Assembly (NCBI RefSeq): GCF_004769575.1
Contig: NZ_RQGA01000003.1
Span: 1,054,001 to 1,118,000, forward strand
From: Leptospira perdikensis
GTDB taxonomy: Bacteria; Spirochaetota; Leptospiria; Leptospirales; Leptospiraceae
DNA: 64,000 nucleotides
Reading direction: 5' to 3'
The translations under genes were made by a program, and so were the position numbers. The number at the start of each line of letters is the position of its first letter. Position 1 is the first letter of the stretch. The notes under the pieces are model-generated. The model did no database searches and was not told where the DNA came from. It saw only the letters and a list, made by a program, of their open reading frames with translations. Shown here piece after piece: positions 47,505 through 56,415 of the stretch.

Positions 47505-48103
47505 TATGATTTCCCTTGTCCTAGGTAGAATTTTTCATAAAAATCACGAAGAGTTTTGAAGTCGGATGTAAGTTCATCACCCCCATCTTCACGGTTCAGA
47601 ATTTTGAAAGTTCTTGGAATTTTTTTAGATTTTGAAGGCCCATAACTTTCTGTCGAATCGAATAATGATTGTTTGCTTAGTTGAAGGTTAAATTCTTCAA
47701 CTTCTCTTCGTTCCATTCGGTTTCGTTTTTTCTTCCATTCAGCATATCGTTTGTCTTTTAAAACCTCGATTACCTTTTTATTCATTCGGGCAACCATTAC
47801 ATCTTTACGAACCAAATTGACTTCTTCGTTTTGTGTTGCGATCTTTTCATCCAATTCCTCGTTGCGTCGCATCAGGCCTTGGATGTATTGTTCGATGGAA
47901 AGGTAATCGGATAGGCTTGTTCCCACTTTAGAGGAAGCAAGGATGGCTTCGTAGGAAGATTCAATTTCTCTTTCATTGGAATCTTTTTCTCCAATGAGAG
48001 AATTCAGTTTGGAGACAACCTGGGAGAGCCGACGGATTTCTTCTTCTTCCCGCCAACCTCGTAATTTGAGAACTGTCTCTAAACTAAAACGAAATCGTTT
48101 CAC
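47504..48103 (-). CDS. fliJ: Flagellar export chaperone/stalk protein FliJ
   Basis: The 199-residue, almost wholly coiled-coil protein starts MKRFRFSLETVLKLRGWREEEE, cited here as FRFSLETVLKLR, the typical FliJ opening. FliJ is the central stalk of the FliI ATPase ring and recycles export chaperones. fliI, normally the direct upstream neighbour, is 3.3 kb away, because a large kinase gene lies between them on the other strand. fliJ therefore needs its own promoter in the 82-bp divergent gap. Confidence 0.85.
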   Translation of the reverse strand: MKRFRFSLETVLKLRGWREEEEIRRLSQVVSKLNSLIGEKDSNEREIESSYEAILASSKVGTSLSDYLSIEQYIQGLMRRNEELDEKIATQNEEVNLVRKDVMVARMNKKVIEVLKDKRYAEWKKKRNRMERREVEEFNLQLSKQSLFDSTESYGPSKSKKIPRTFKILNREDGGDELTSDFKTLRDFYEKFYLGQGKS

Positions 48104-48144
48104 ACCTGTCTATTTCTTCGGTTCTGAATAATTTTTGTACTCTT

Positions 48145-48176
48145 TTTTACTCGTATTTTTAAAAAAATGAGTAAAA
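48145..48176. promoter_or_regulatory. 8-bp inverted repeat in the fliJ / hybrid-kinase divergent region
   Basis: TTTTACTC (48145-48152) and GAGTAAAA (48169-48176) form a perfect inverted repeat around a 16-nt core of A and T tracts. It is centred in the 82-bp gap between divergent genes and could regulate both. A 9-codon reading frame starting ATG 48167 ends at 48196, overlapping the TTG start of the kinase gene. Confidence 0.45.
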
Positions 48177-48185
48177 CTTGCAATA

Positions 48186-51100
48186 TTGTCTTATAAACAC
48201 TTACATCTGATTGTTTCGGCGTTTGTCCTCTATAACCTAACGGTATCCCAGTTGTTGGCAACCCCTCCCTCCGAAATTGTACGCAAAAGCCAGGGAAACC
48301 CAGTCCACTTGGAAGGGTCATGGGAGTTCTATCCGCATACATTTTTATCCGAACAATTGGAGATTCCAAAGACCAAACTGGAAGTTTTGGTTCCCGGAAT
48401 TTGGAATTCAGAATTTGGTACAGGGAATGGATTTGGAACCTACCGTTTGGTTTTGGAAAGACCTGAGGGAACGGATCCAGATGCAGTTTATGGAATCAAA
48501 CTTGTGGATATGGCCACGGCCTCCCGTGTGTTTTGGAACGGAAAACTTCTCGGTTCTTCGGGAGTCGTTTCCAAAATTCCAGAAGAGTCCATACCTTCTT
48601 ACCAATTTCAATTTTACCCACTTCCTTGGAAGGAGGGACCTAACGAACTATTGGTGGAAATCTCTAATTTTCAACATGACAAAGGGGGAATGTGGGAGCC
48701 GCCTTACGTAGGAGAATGGAACAAACTTTTAAAGGAAAATGAAAAAGACTTAGCTTCTTCTTTATTTTTGGCCGGGGCCGTTTTCATCATCGCATTATAC
48801 CATTTTGGATTGTTCTATTTTAGACGTTCCGATAAGGGAAATTTACTTTTTGGTTTTGCAGCTCTTCTTCTGTCCCTTCGTACTTTGTTTACTGGCGAGA
48901 GGTTTGGGTTCAATGAAATCGCACCTTATATCAGCTGGAATCTTTGCCTTCGTCTTGAATTTTTAACCTTTTATTTATCTCCCTATCTTTTCTTTGCTTT
49001 TTTTCGTGAATTTTATCCTAACTTCTATCCTCGTTGGATGCATCGAATTCTACTAGTTCCCACTTTAGTTTTTGTCAGTTTTATTTTGGTTCTACCCACA
49101 CCCGTTTACACAAAGTTAAATGGATACTTTCATATTGTTTTACTTTCTGGAATTCTTTTGATATTTCAAGGTGTGTTCCGCGCAGTTTTGGCTAGAAAAG
49201 AGAGTAGTTTATTATTTGCCATCGGGATCATATCCGTGGCGATCGCAGCCTTCATTGATTTACTCAACGCATATCAGATTGTTTATACGGTAGAAGCCAT
49301 CCCAATTGGGATCTTTGTTTTTATTTTGGTACAATCTTTAACGCTCTCCAGAAGGTTTAGTCGGGCGTTTTCTGATGTGGAATCTCTTTCCAAACGACTC
49401 CTTGCCCTCGACAAATTAAAGGATGAGTTTTTAGCAAATACTTCACATGAATTAAAAACACCTCTGAATGGAATTATTGGTATCGCCGAATCTATGTTTG
49501 ATGGTATTGGTGGAAAACTAAATCAAGAACAAAGGCAGAATTTAGGGATGATTGTCAGTTCTGGAAAACGTTTGTCTTCCCTTGTGGATGATATTTTGGA
49601 CTTTTCCAAAATGAAAAATAGAGATTTGGATTTGGATCTCAAAGCTATAGACCTTCACCAGATCTGTGATTTGGTTCTTGTGATTTCTAGACCTCTATAT
49701 TTTACAAAAAATCTAACCGTTCGTAACCATGTGCCCATGGATTTTCCTCCGATTCTCGGGGATGAAGCACGACTCCAACAAATCCTATTCAATTTAATTG
49801 GTAATGCCATTAAGTTTACAGAAAAAGGCCGGATTGATGTTTCAGCTGAAATTATGGAAAGGATGTTGGTCCTTTCGATTAAAGATACGGGAATTGGAAT
49901 CCCAAAAGATAAATTTGCGGATATTTTTCGATCCTTTGAACAAGTGGATGCATCCACCACACGTAAGTTTGGTGGAACTGGACTTGGGCTTGCGATATCC
50001 AAACGTTTGGTAGAATTACACGGCGGAACCATTTGGGTGGAGTCTACTGAGGGAGAGGGTTCTACTTTCCGATTCACACTTCCTTTGGCAAGGGAAGGAG
50101 AGATTCCGATGGAAAAACCTCCCGTCAAAAAGACAGATCTCTGGTTTGGAGGTGAGTCCCCAGAATTTGAACCCATCGAAGAAATTACGGAAGAGTATGA
50201 TGGGGAAAAAATCAAAGTCCTTGTTGTGGATGATGAGCCAATCAATCGCCAAGTTCTCAAAAACCATCTAACACTTATTGGGTGTGATGTTCATGAAGCG
50301 GCCAATGGTGGAGATGCCATCCGCATGGTAAGGGATGAAGGCCCGTTTGAGTTGATGTTACTGGATATTATGATGCCCGGGATGAGTGGTTATGATGTTT
50401 GTACGGTATTAAGAGAATCTTATTCCTTATACCAACTGCCTATTTTATTTTTAACTGCAAAGAACCAAATCACCGATATCATTGCTGCTTTGGAAGCCGG
50501 TGGAAATGATTATTTGGCTAAACCTTTCGACAAACGGGAGTTAATATCTCGTGCAAAAAATTTAATTACTTTAAAAAAAGCAGTAGAAGAACAAAACAAA
50601 TTCATTGCCTTCCAAAATGAGTTGGGTCTTGCTAGAAAACTCCAAAGTTCCATCCTTCCCGAAGAAGCTCCGAACATTGCCGGTATTAAAACTGAATTTT
50701 ATTATGAACCTATGGACAGCGTAGGAGGAGACTTCTTTGATTTTCATGCCATTTCCGAAACGGAACTTGGTGTGATGGTTGCTGACGTTTCGGGGCATGG
50801 AATTCCTGCGGCCCTCATCTCAGCTATGTTAAAAATTGCCTTTTCCACTCAGATACGTTTGTCTAGGGAACCGGCCCAACTTATGACTCAAATCAATTCC
50901 ACTTTACTTGGAAAAATGAAGGGGGCCTTCCTCACTGCCTCTTATATTTATATCAATTTGGAAACAAAAGAAATGATCCATGCTCGTTGTGGTCATCCAC
51001 CCCTCATCATCAACCGTGTGGGAGAATCCAAATCCAAACTCAGTTTGCCACAAGGAAAACTCATCGGTTGGATTCCTGAACTAGACATTCAGGAAGATGT

Positions 51101-51332
51101 GGTCCCTCTCCGTACTGGGGATCGAATTGTATTATATACCGATGGGATTACGGAAGCTACGAATAAAGAAAAAGAAATGATTGGTCAGGAAAATTGGGAA
51201 ACCATCGTACATAGATACAGTGGGTATCCTATTTCTGAATCCAAACGTCTATTACTCGAAAGGATCAAAGAATTTACAGGGAATCGTTCCCCAGATGATG
51301 ATGTGACTTTAGTGGTTTTAGAAATTGAGTGA
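48186..51332 (+). CDS. 7TM-DISM receptor histidine kinase-receiver-SpoIIE phosphatase hybrid
   Basis: 1048 residues. A signal segment (IVSAFVLYNLTVSQLLA) is followed by an extracytoplasmic jelly-roll-like domain of the 7TMR-DISM type (LVPGIWNSEFGTGNGFGTYR, RVFWNGKLLGSSG), then about seven transmembrane helices (~185-395). The kinase has His box FLANTSHELKTPLNG, N-box NLIGNAIKFT, G1 DTGIGIP and G2 GGTGLGLAISK. A receiver follows (VLVVDDEP, LLDIMMPGMSG, LAKPF), then a SpoIIE PP2C domain (LARKLQSSILPEE, SVGGDFFDFHA, VADVSGHGIPAA, GDRIVLYTDGITEA). All catalytic motifs look intact. It joins two-component sensing to partner-switch dephosphorylation in one protein. The start is a TTG with a weak SD. 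It lies between fliJ and fliI on the opposite strand. Confidence 0.93.
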   Translation: MSYKHLHLIVSAFVLYNLTVSQLLATPPSEIVRKSQGNPVHLEGSWEFYPHTFLSEQLEIPKTKLEVLVPGIWNSEFGTGNGFGTYRLVLERPEGTDPDAVYGIKLVDMATASRVFWNGKLLGSSGVVSKIPEESIPSYQFQFYPLPWKEGPNELLVEISNFQHDKGGMWEPPYVGEWNKLLKENEKDLASSLFLAGAVFIIALYHFGLFYFRRSDKGNLLFGFAALLLSLRTLFTGERFGFNEIAPYISWNLCLRLEFLTFYLSPYLFFAFFREFYPNFYPRWMHRILLVPTLVFVSFILVLPTPVYTKLNGYFHIVLLSGILLIFQGVFRAVLARKESSLLFAIGIISVAIAAFIDLLNAYQIVYTVEAIPIGIFVFILVQSLTLSRRFSRAFSDVESLSKRLLALDKLKDEFLANTSHELKTPLNGIIGIAESMFDGIGGKLNQEQRQNLGMIVSSGKRLSSLVDDILDFSKMKNRDLDLDLKAIDLHQICDLVLVISRPLYFTKNLTVRNHVPMDFPPILGDEARLQQILFNLIGNAIKFTEKGRIDVSAEIMERMLVLSIKDTGIGIPKDKFADIFRSFEQVDASTTRKFGGTGLGLAISKRLVELHGGTIWVESTEGEGSTFRFTLPLAREGEIPMEKPPVKKTDLWFGGESPEFEPIEEITEEYDGEKIKVLVVDDEPINRQVLKNHLTLIGCDVHEAANGGDAIRMVRDEGPFELMLLDIMMPGMSGYDVCTVLRESYSLYQLPILFLTAKNQITDIIAALEAGGNDYLAKPFDKRELISRAKNLITLKKAVEEQNKFIAFQNELGLARKLQSSILPEEAPNIAGIKTEFYYEPMDSVGGDFFDFHAISETELGVMVADVSGHGIPAALISAMLKIAFSTQIRLSREPAQLMTQINSTLLGKMKGAFLTASYIYINLETKEMIHARCGHPPLIINRVGESKSKLSLPQGKLIGWIPELDIQEDVVPLRTGDRIVLYTDGITEATNKEKEMIGQENWETIVHRYSGYPISESKRLLLERIKEFTGNRSPDDDVTLVVLEIE

Positions 51333-51424
51333 TTTTTTAGATCAGTAATTTGGTTTTAGAAAATTTAGACATCAGTACGAATTACAAATCAAACGATAAA
51401 GTCAAATTGGGATGTTCAGTTAGA

Positions 51425-52789
51425 TTAAAAATCATCTTCGTTACGAACCGAAGATTGTAAAATTTTTGTGAGTCGGTTCGTGGCATCATTGTAATTAGAT
51501 TTTTCCTCAATCCTTTGCCTAAGATAATCATCAATTTGAGATTTTTTATCTATGGCCATATCTACCTTCTCATCGGCACCACGAACATAAGCGTTGAGTA
51601 AGATGATGTCTTCTGAGTTTTTGTATTTAGAAATGAGTTCCCGAACGATGGATGACCGCATATAATGATCTTCATTCACAATCTTTTGCATCAACCTTGA
51701 AAGAGAAGCTGGAACATCAATTGCTGGATAATGACTTTGTTCTGCGAGTTTTCTTGTAAGAACAATGTGACCGTCAATAAATCCGCGCACCTTATCTGCA
51801 ACAATATCATCCATATCATCTTCGGCGTCTGTTAATACGGTATAAAAACCTGTAATAGAACCACCGTTATGTGAAGTTCCGGCCCTCTCTACAAGTTTAG
51901 CCATTTTGGTAAATACACTGGATGCATATCCTTTGGTTACCACTGGCTCTCCAATAGAAAGTTCCCTCAGTGCCTCCGCATAACGAGTGAGGGAGTCCAT
52001 ATATAAATTAACGGACATTCCTTTTTCTCGAAAGTATTCGGCCGCAGAACAAGCTAAGTTGGCGCAACTTACTTGTTCCATTTTGGAAGAATCAGAAGTT
52101 GCTACAAAAACAACCGATTTTGCGAGAGCTTCTTTACCTAGTTCCACATGTAAGAATTCATTTACCTCGCGACCCCTTTCTCCGATCAGAGCCACAACGT
52201 TCACATCAGCGTTCGTATAACGGGCGATCATCCCAAGTAAACTCGACTTACCTACACCAGAACCAGAAAAAATTCCAATCCTTTGGCCACGGCCTACAGT
52301 TAACATTCCATCAATCGCACGAACACCTGTTTCTAAAATGTCAGTGATGGGAGGGCGGTCGAGTGGATTTAAAAAACGAGGTTCGGATGCTCTTTCTTCT
52401 TTGGTAATGAGGATCCCTTTGTTGTCGATGGGTTTGCCAAGACCGTTTAACACACGTCCTAATAACTCGGGACCTGCGTTTAAAGTGATTTGTCTCCCGG
52501 ATGAAAAAACAAAAGCATGCGGAAATATTTCTTGGGTATCACCTAATGGCATTAAGGTGTAGAGATGGTCTTTGAAACCGACAAGGACACAGGCAAGATA
52601 TCCTTTGTCCGAACCACGTTCGACTTCTAAAATTTCCCCCACCTTAGAATCAGGCGGCCCTTGGGAATAAATGACATTGCCCACCACGGATACAACGACC
52701 CCACTTTTACGAATGGGTTCAATTTTTTCGACGACATTCAGGTATTTGGAAATGGCATCGATATGTTCCGTAAATTTCTTTTCGATCAT
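51425..52789 (-). CDS. fliI: Flagellum-specific ATPase FliI
   Basis: The 454-residue AAA-like rotary-type ATPase powers flagellar protein export. It has Walker A FSGSGVGKSSLLG (176-182 core), VVALIGERGREVNEFL, the Walker B-type SVNLYMDSLTRYAEALRE region and GSITGFYTVLTDAEDDMDD. Length and motifs are normal, and the DGHIVLTRKLAEQSHYPAID segment is typical of FliI. It is transcribed alone from a region containing C-rich repeats and a G-quadruplex motif. The convergent kinase gene ends 92 bp away. Confidence 0.95.
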   Translation of the reverse strand: MIEKKFTEHIDAISKYLNVVEKIEPIRKSGVVVSVVGNVIYSQGPPDSKVGEILEVERGSDKGYLACVLVGFKDHLYTLMPLGDTQEIFPHAFVFSSGRQITLNAGPELLGRVLNGLGKPIDNKGILITKEERASEPRFLNPLDRPPITDILETGVRAIDGMLTVGRGQRIGIFSGSGVGKSSLLGMIARYTNADVNVVALIGERGREVNEFLHVELGKEALAKSVVFVATSDSSKMEQVSCANLACSAAEYFREKGMSVNLYMDSLTRYAEALRELSIGEPVVTKGYASSVFTKMAKLVERAGTSHNGGSITGFYTVLTDAEDDMDDIVADKVRGFIDGHIVLTRKLAEQSHYPAIDVPASLSRLMQKIVNEDHYMRSSIVRELISKYKNSEDIILLNAYVRGADEKVDMAIDKKSQIDDYLRQRIEEKSNYNDATNRLTKILQSSVRNEDDF

Positions 52790-52841
52790 GGGGGCTTTTC
52801 ACTCATCCAATCATGTGACATAATTAAATCAAGCGAATTGA

Positions 52842-52873
52842 GGGTTGGTCTGGGGTGAGTGTGGGATTGAGGG
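52842..52873 (+). promoter_or_regulatory. Consensus G-quadruplex motif upstream of fliI
   Basis: Four G-tracts (52842-44, 52852-55, 52863-65, 52871-73) are separated by loops of 7, 7 and 5 nt, which fits the G3+N1-7 pattern. The G-rich strand is the plus strand, i.e. the template strand for fliI, whose ATG lies ~53 bp downstream. Such runs of G are rare in this AT-rich window. Confidence 0.6.
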
Positions 52874-52936
52874 CGGTTATCTAGAGACTAGTATGACACC
52901 CCCTTGATGGCTGTTCGCAGGAAACACCCTGGTTTC

Positions 52937-52970
52937 TATGGCCCCTTCCTTTTACGGATCAGGGGCCATA
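52937..52970. terminator. 9-bp inverted repeat between lipoprotein gene and fliI
   Basis: TATGGCCCC (52937-52945) and GGGGCCATA (52962-52970) are perfect complements around a 16-nt loop, just after the end of the minus-strand lipoprotein gene. It may end that transcript before fliI, but no T-run follows on either strand, so a protein-binding site is also possible. Confidence 0.5.
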
Positions 52971-52984
52971 AACGGGAACTGCCT

Positions 52985-53815
52985 CTAACGACAGAGTTTG
53001 ATTTGATCGATATTGGAAATTTGACGTGGTGTGGGTAATTTTTTTCCTAAGATGACATTTCCACCTTCACCGACACTTGCGGATTCATAGGCCCACTTGC
53101 CGAAGTTTGTGGAGACGGTAAAACAATCAGGAAAGGATTTGGTTTCTTGGATTTCTGATCCAGCCCAAACCAAAACGCGGTCAGGAGTTCGGAGATAGAG
53201 TTTTTTTCCATCTTCCGCCCAGCGGATTCCATAAAGAGGAAGGGCCGTCCAAAAGTTGATGGGAAAACTTTGGATTTTTTTGTCGATGAGTTGGATGATG
53301 TTCAATTCAAATTCAGAAAATTCTCCCTCTGCAGTTGGACTCGCAGTGACCAGTGCCACCAAGTTGCCGTTAGGGGAGGGAGCCATCTGGAAGATGATTC
53401 GTTTTTCGGGGGTGGCCGGATAAGAAAAGGCACCACCTGTTTCTGGATATAAAGATAGTGTTTGGTTTAGTGTTCCATATTCATCATCTTTTCCATATAA
53501 CACAAATAACGTGGCAGAATTTGTATGGTAAAACATTCCGTCGCCGAGAGACCAAGATGGAAGATCCCATTCTTTAACGGATTTACCACCGGTCGTTCCA
53601 TTTTTTATTAATTTGATTTTACTTGTATAATTTCGTTTGTCCGTTGTTCCGTTTAAAGGATTCCACGAATCTTTTTCTTCATAAGCTACGGTAAGAACTA
53701 AATTGAAATTGGGGTCATTACTTGGAGAGACTTCTTCTGCCAATTGTGCATGGCGCCAGATCATTTGAGAGCATCCGATTAAGGTTAGGGCTAAAATTGG
53801 TAGGAGAAACTTCAT
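52985..53815 (-). CDS. Lipoprotein of unknown function, possible beta-propeller
   Basis: I chose ATG 53815, giving 276 residues starting MKFLLPILALTLIGCSQ with a standard lipobox (LIGC); an earlier ATG at 53866 would lie in the terminator of the upstream gene. The mature part has repeated beta-strand segments with Trp/Gly patterns (SWSLGDGMFYHTNSATLFVLYG, cited as SLGDGMFYHTNSATLFVLYG; MAPSPNGNLVALVTA; IRWAEDGKKLYLRTPDRVLV) that resemble WD40/TolB-like propeller blades. A function cannot be assigned. Confidence 0.72.
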   Translation of the reverse strand: MKFLLPILALTLIGCSQMIWRHAQLAEEVSPSNDPNFNLVLTVAYEEKDSWNPLNGTTDKRNYTSKIKLIKNGTTGGKSVKEWDLPSWSLGDGMFYHTNSATLFVLYGKDDEYGTLNQTLSLYPETGGAFSYPATPEKRIIFQMAPSPNGNLVALVTASPTAEGEFSEFELNIIQLIDKKIQSFPINFWTALPLYGIRWAEDGKKLYLRTPDRVLVWAGSEIQETKSFPDCFTVSTNFGKWAYESASVGEGGNVILGKKLPTPRQISNIDQIKLCR

Positions 53816-53856
53816 GACAAAAAGGATAGGCGGAAGGATGTGCCTGTAAACAAAAA

Positions 53857-53874
53857 AGGGGACCAAAGTCCCCT
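53857..53874 (-). terminator. Rho-independent terminator of the zinc-finger-like gene
   Basis: On the minus strand AGGGGAC, loop TTTG and GTCCCCT form a 7-bp stem followed by a run of six T. It lies 28 bp after the stop of the 104-residue gene and just before the lipoprotein gene. Confidence 0.85.
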
Positions 53875-53901
53875 CTTAGTTAGAAAAATGCAGATAAAGG
53901 T

Positions 53902-54216
53902 CTATTTTCCTTTTTTTGCTTTAGCTTTTTCTTTGTTTTTTTGGTCAATTTCTGCTCTGTGTGTGTCGCAAAGTCTGTAAAGGATTCCTGTTACAGGATT
54001 TTTACGAGTGACTTTAGTTCCACAAACGATGCAAAGACCTTGAGCTCTTCTTCTTTTATAGAGTTGTTGTACTCTTTCCGCTCCGGAAGCTTTGTATTTA
54101 GAGATTTGAATTCTGAATCCTTTGAAAAGGTAATTTCCAATGGATTTTTCAGGATCTTTTTTCAAATCCTCTGCAATTTTGTCGATTTGTCCTGGGCCTA
54201 CTTTTTGTGGTTCCAT
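53902..54216 (-). CDS. Small basic protein with CxxC/CxxH zinc-binding-like motif
   Basis: The 104-residue protein is strongly basic. An N-terminal helical part (GQIDKIAEDLKKDPEKSIGN) leads to RVQQLYKRRRAQGLCIVCGT and LYRLCDTHRAEID; CxxC and CxxH 17 residues apart could bind zinc. The end is a Lys/Ala-rich tail. Fold and charge suggest RNA or ribosome contact, but no family was recognised. It has its own leader with overlapping hairpins and a strong intrinsic terminator, so it is a monocistronic and probably well expressed gene. Confidence 0.72.
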   Translation of the reverse strand: MEPQKVGPGQIDKIAEDLKKDPEKSIGNYLFKGFRIQISKYKASGAERVQQLYKRRRAQGLCIVCGTKVTRKNPVTGILYRLCDTHRAEIDQKNKEKAKAKKGK

Positions 54217-54260
54217 AGCTTTCTTTTTCCTTTAAATTGAAATTTTTATCTTTTTGACGA

Positions 54261-54286
54261 GGGAAATTCCCTTGCTCTAACAAGGG
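54261..54286 (-). promoter_or_regulatory. Overlapping inverted repeats in the leader of the zinc-finger-like gene
   Basis: GGGAAATTCCC (54261-54271) and CCCTTG/CAAGGG (54269-54274 with 54281-54286) share the CCC at 54269-54271, so the two hairpins cannot form together. They lie 45-70 nt before the start codon of the 104-residue gene on the minus strand, between a possible TTGAAT -35 box and the SD, and could form an on/off leader structure. Confidence 0.4.
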
Positions 54287-54388
54287 TATCTCTCTTCTCT
54301 CTAAAAAATTCAAGATATTTTTTCATCGAATAACAATTTTTTGATGTTTTGCGATGATTTTTTTTCTAAAACGATTGATAGGTGATCA

Positions 54389-55066
54389 TTATTGTTTTTT
54401 GAAATTGATTTGAATTGCTTTAGGAAAACTAGGACAAGATTCAACACAAAGTCCACATCCAGTACAAGAAGATGATGAAAAAACTGGCAAATTCCCTTTA
54501 AATTTCACTGTTTTTTCAATCGGACATGTAACAAAACAGACATTACAGGTCGATTCACCAGTTTTTTCGTTAATACAATGTTCAGCGATCGCCTTCGCCT
54601 TACCGAAATTTGGTTTTTCACCGGACACTTCGTACGGAAGTAGTGCTTCTTCAGGACAAACACTAATACACGGCCAATCAGTGCAGAGATGACATGCTTT
54701 TGCGTTAGGATCAAAATGGGGAAAATTCTTTCCAGATTCTGGAATTGTGACAGGAAATAAGACGGCGTATGGACAGGCAAAAATACATTCATTACATCCA
54801 GTACATAGAGAGAAAAAATCAGGAGAAGCACCGGGAGGAAGGGCAAGAGTCTGAAACATTCTTGTTTTGCGTTTCCGGACTGTTGTTGGTTTTGGTTTCG
54901 ACTTTTCTTTGCTAGATGGTAATTTTTTTTTGCGGGCAGTTTTTGGTTTGGGAGTTTTTTCTTCTTCCCAAACCTCTCGTATGGCTTCGGTTAATTCGTC
55001 TGCTTTGTTAAATGTAAATTGGAAGACAGACTTAAAACCTTCACGAAAAAGATCCTTTCGTTTCAT
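54389..55066 (-). CDS. Ferredoxin-type 4Fe-4S protein
   Basis: The 225-residue protein has a basic N-terminal third, then three or four cysteine clusters: CTGCNECIFACPYAV, CHLCTDWPCISVCPEEAL, CNVCFVTCPIEKTV and CTGCGLCVESCP. Pro after the last Cys of several clusters is typical of 4Fe-4S ferredoxins, and the arrangement resembles NapF/NapG or other accessory ferredoxins. The electron donor and acceptor are unknown. No signal peptide is visible. It starts right after the murA stop. Confidence 0.88.
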   Translation of the reverse strand: MKRKDLFREGFKSVFQFTFNKADELTEAIREVWEEEKTPKPKTARKKKLPSSKEKSKPKPTTVRKRKTRMFQTLALPPGASPDFFSLCTGCNECIFACPYAVLFPVTIPESGKNFPHFDPNAKACHLCTDWPCISVCPEEALLPYEVSGEKPNFGKAKAIAEHCINEKTGESTCNVCFVTCPIEKTVKFKGNLPVFSSSSCTGCGLCVESCPSFPKAIQINFKKQ

Positions 55067-56389
55067 CTAATCGGAGACTCTTTCGATTTGAGCACCCAAA
55101 GAACGGAGACGAGTGTCAATCGATTCAAAACCTCTGTCAATTTGAACAATGTTATGAATTTCACTTTGGCCTTCGGCACAAAGGGCAGCAATGATCATGG
55201 CCATACCGGCTCGGATGTCGGGGCTTGCGACCCTTTGCCCGTACAAACGGTTGGCACCAATCACGATGGCTCTGTGGGGATCACAAAGGATGATTTGTGC
55301 ACCCATAGCAATGATATTGTCTACGAAGAAGAGTCTAGATTCAAAAAGTTTTTCGTGGATGAGGACTGTCCCTTTACACTGGGTAGCTGTCACAAGCGCT
55401 ACTGAGGTCATATCTGCTGGAAATCCAGGCCAAGGAGCGTCGTCAATTTTGGGAGTGGCACCATGGTAATCCGGAATGATTTCCATCTTTTGATCCGAAG
55501 GGACAAGGATTCCATTTTCCGTTGGTCTCACCTCGATACCCAAACGCGAATATACCATACGAATCATTCGTATGTCTTCTGGATTTACGTCAGTAATATG
55601 GATTTCTCCACCAGTAACGGCTGCTAGGCTAATGAAGGAACCAATTTCTAAATAGTCAGAACCAATTCTGTGTCTAAGTCCACCAATCGGTGAGGTAAGT
55701 TTGGTCACACCTGCAATCATTAGGTGATTTGTTCCGACACCTTCAATTTTGGCACCAGCCGCAATTAAAAAACGGCAAAGTCCTTGAACATGTGGTTCCG
55801 ATGCTGCGTTACGAATCGTTGTTAGGCCTTCCGCATATACAGCAGCCATCACTGCATTTTCTGTTGCAGTTACAGAAGCTTCATCAAGTAAGATGTCTTT
55901 TCCCACCAAACGGTCAGCAGTGATCATATATCCGTCGGGAAAAACTTCGATTTTGGCACCAAGTGCCTCTAAGGCAAGTAAGTGGGTGTCCATACGGCGA
56001 CGACCAATTTTGTCACCACCAGGTTTCGGAAGGAAGACCCTTCCTGTACGCGCAAGAATTGGACCGGCCAGTGTCACAGCTCCCCGGAGTTGAGAACAAA
56101 GTTCATAGGGGAGATCCGATTTCACTGGATTTTTTTTCTGAAAGAGGTAAGATCCTTTTGTATCGAGGGCTGTGATTTCCACTCCAATTTGGCGGAGGAC
56201 TTCCATGAGTTTGAGAACATCGGCAATTTCCGGAAGGTTATCCAGAATGACGTCCCCTTCCCAAAGAAGGAGGGCTCCAAGAAGCGGGAGCGCTTCGTTT
56301 TTATTTCCTTGGGGAACTACTGTTCCGTGGAGAGGATTTTTGCCGATAATTTTGAAGTAGGAGGAACTCACCTTGCTTCCATTCGACAC
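55067..56389 (-). CDS. murA: UDP-N-acetylglucosamine 1-carboxyvinyltransferase with Cys-to-Asp active site
   Basis: The 440-residue EPSP-synthase-fold enzyme transfers enolpyruvate from PEP to UDP-GlcNAc, the first committed step of peptidoglycan synthesis. [19 protein letters not shown] carries the substrate Lys30; [16 protein letters not shown], the active-site loop [27 protein letters not shown] and [10 protein letters not shown] follow. Asp126 occupies the position of the catalytic Cys115 of E. coli MurA. Such Asp-MurA enzymes (M. tuberculosis, Chlamydia, Borrelia) are naturally fosfomycin-insensitive, and Leptospira is selected with fosfomycin-containing media, so this fits. The gene is 26 bp from a divergent gene. 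Confidence 0.94.
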   Translation of the reverse strand: MSNGSKVSSSYFKIIGKNPLHGTVVPQGNKNEALPLLGALLLWEGDVILDNLPEIADVLKLMEVLRQIGVEITALDTKGSYLFQKKNPVKSDLPYELCSQLRGAVTLAGPILARTGRVFLPKPGGDKIGRRRMDTHLLALEALGAKIEVFPDGYMITADRLVGKDILLDEASVTATENAVMAAVYAEGLTTIRNAASEPHVQGLCRFLIAAGAKIEGVGTNHLMIAGVTKLTSPIGGLRHRIGSDYLEIGSFISLAAVTGGEIHITDVNPEDIRMIRMVYSRLGIEVRPTENGILVPSDQKMEIIPDYHGATPKIDDAPWPGFPADMTSVALVTATQCKGTVLIHEKLFESRLFFVDNIIAMGAQIILCDPHRAIVIGANRLYGQRVASPDIRAGMAMIIAALCAEGQSEIHNIVQIDRGFESIDTRLRSLGAQIERVSD

Positions 56390-56415
56390 AATACGGATAT
56401 GAGGAAAAGTAATTT

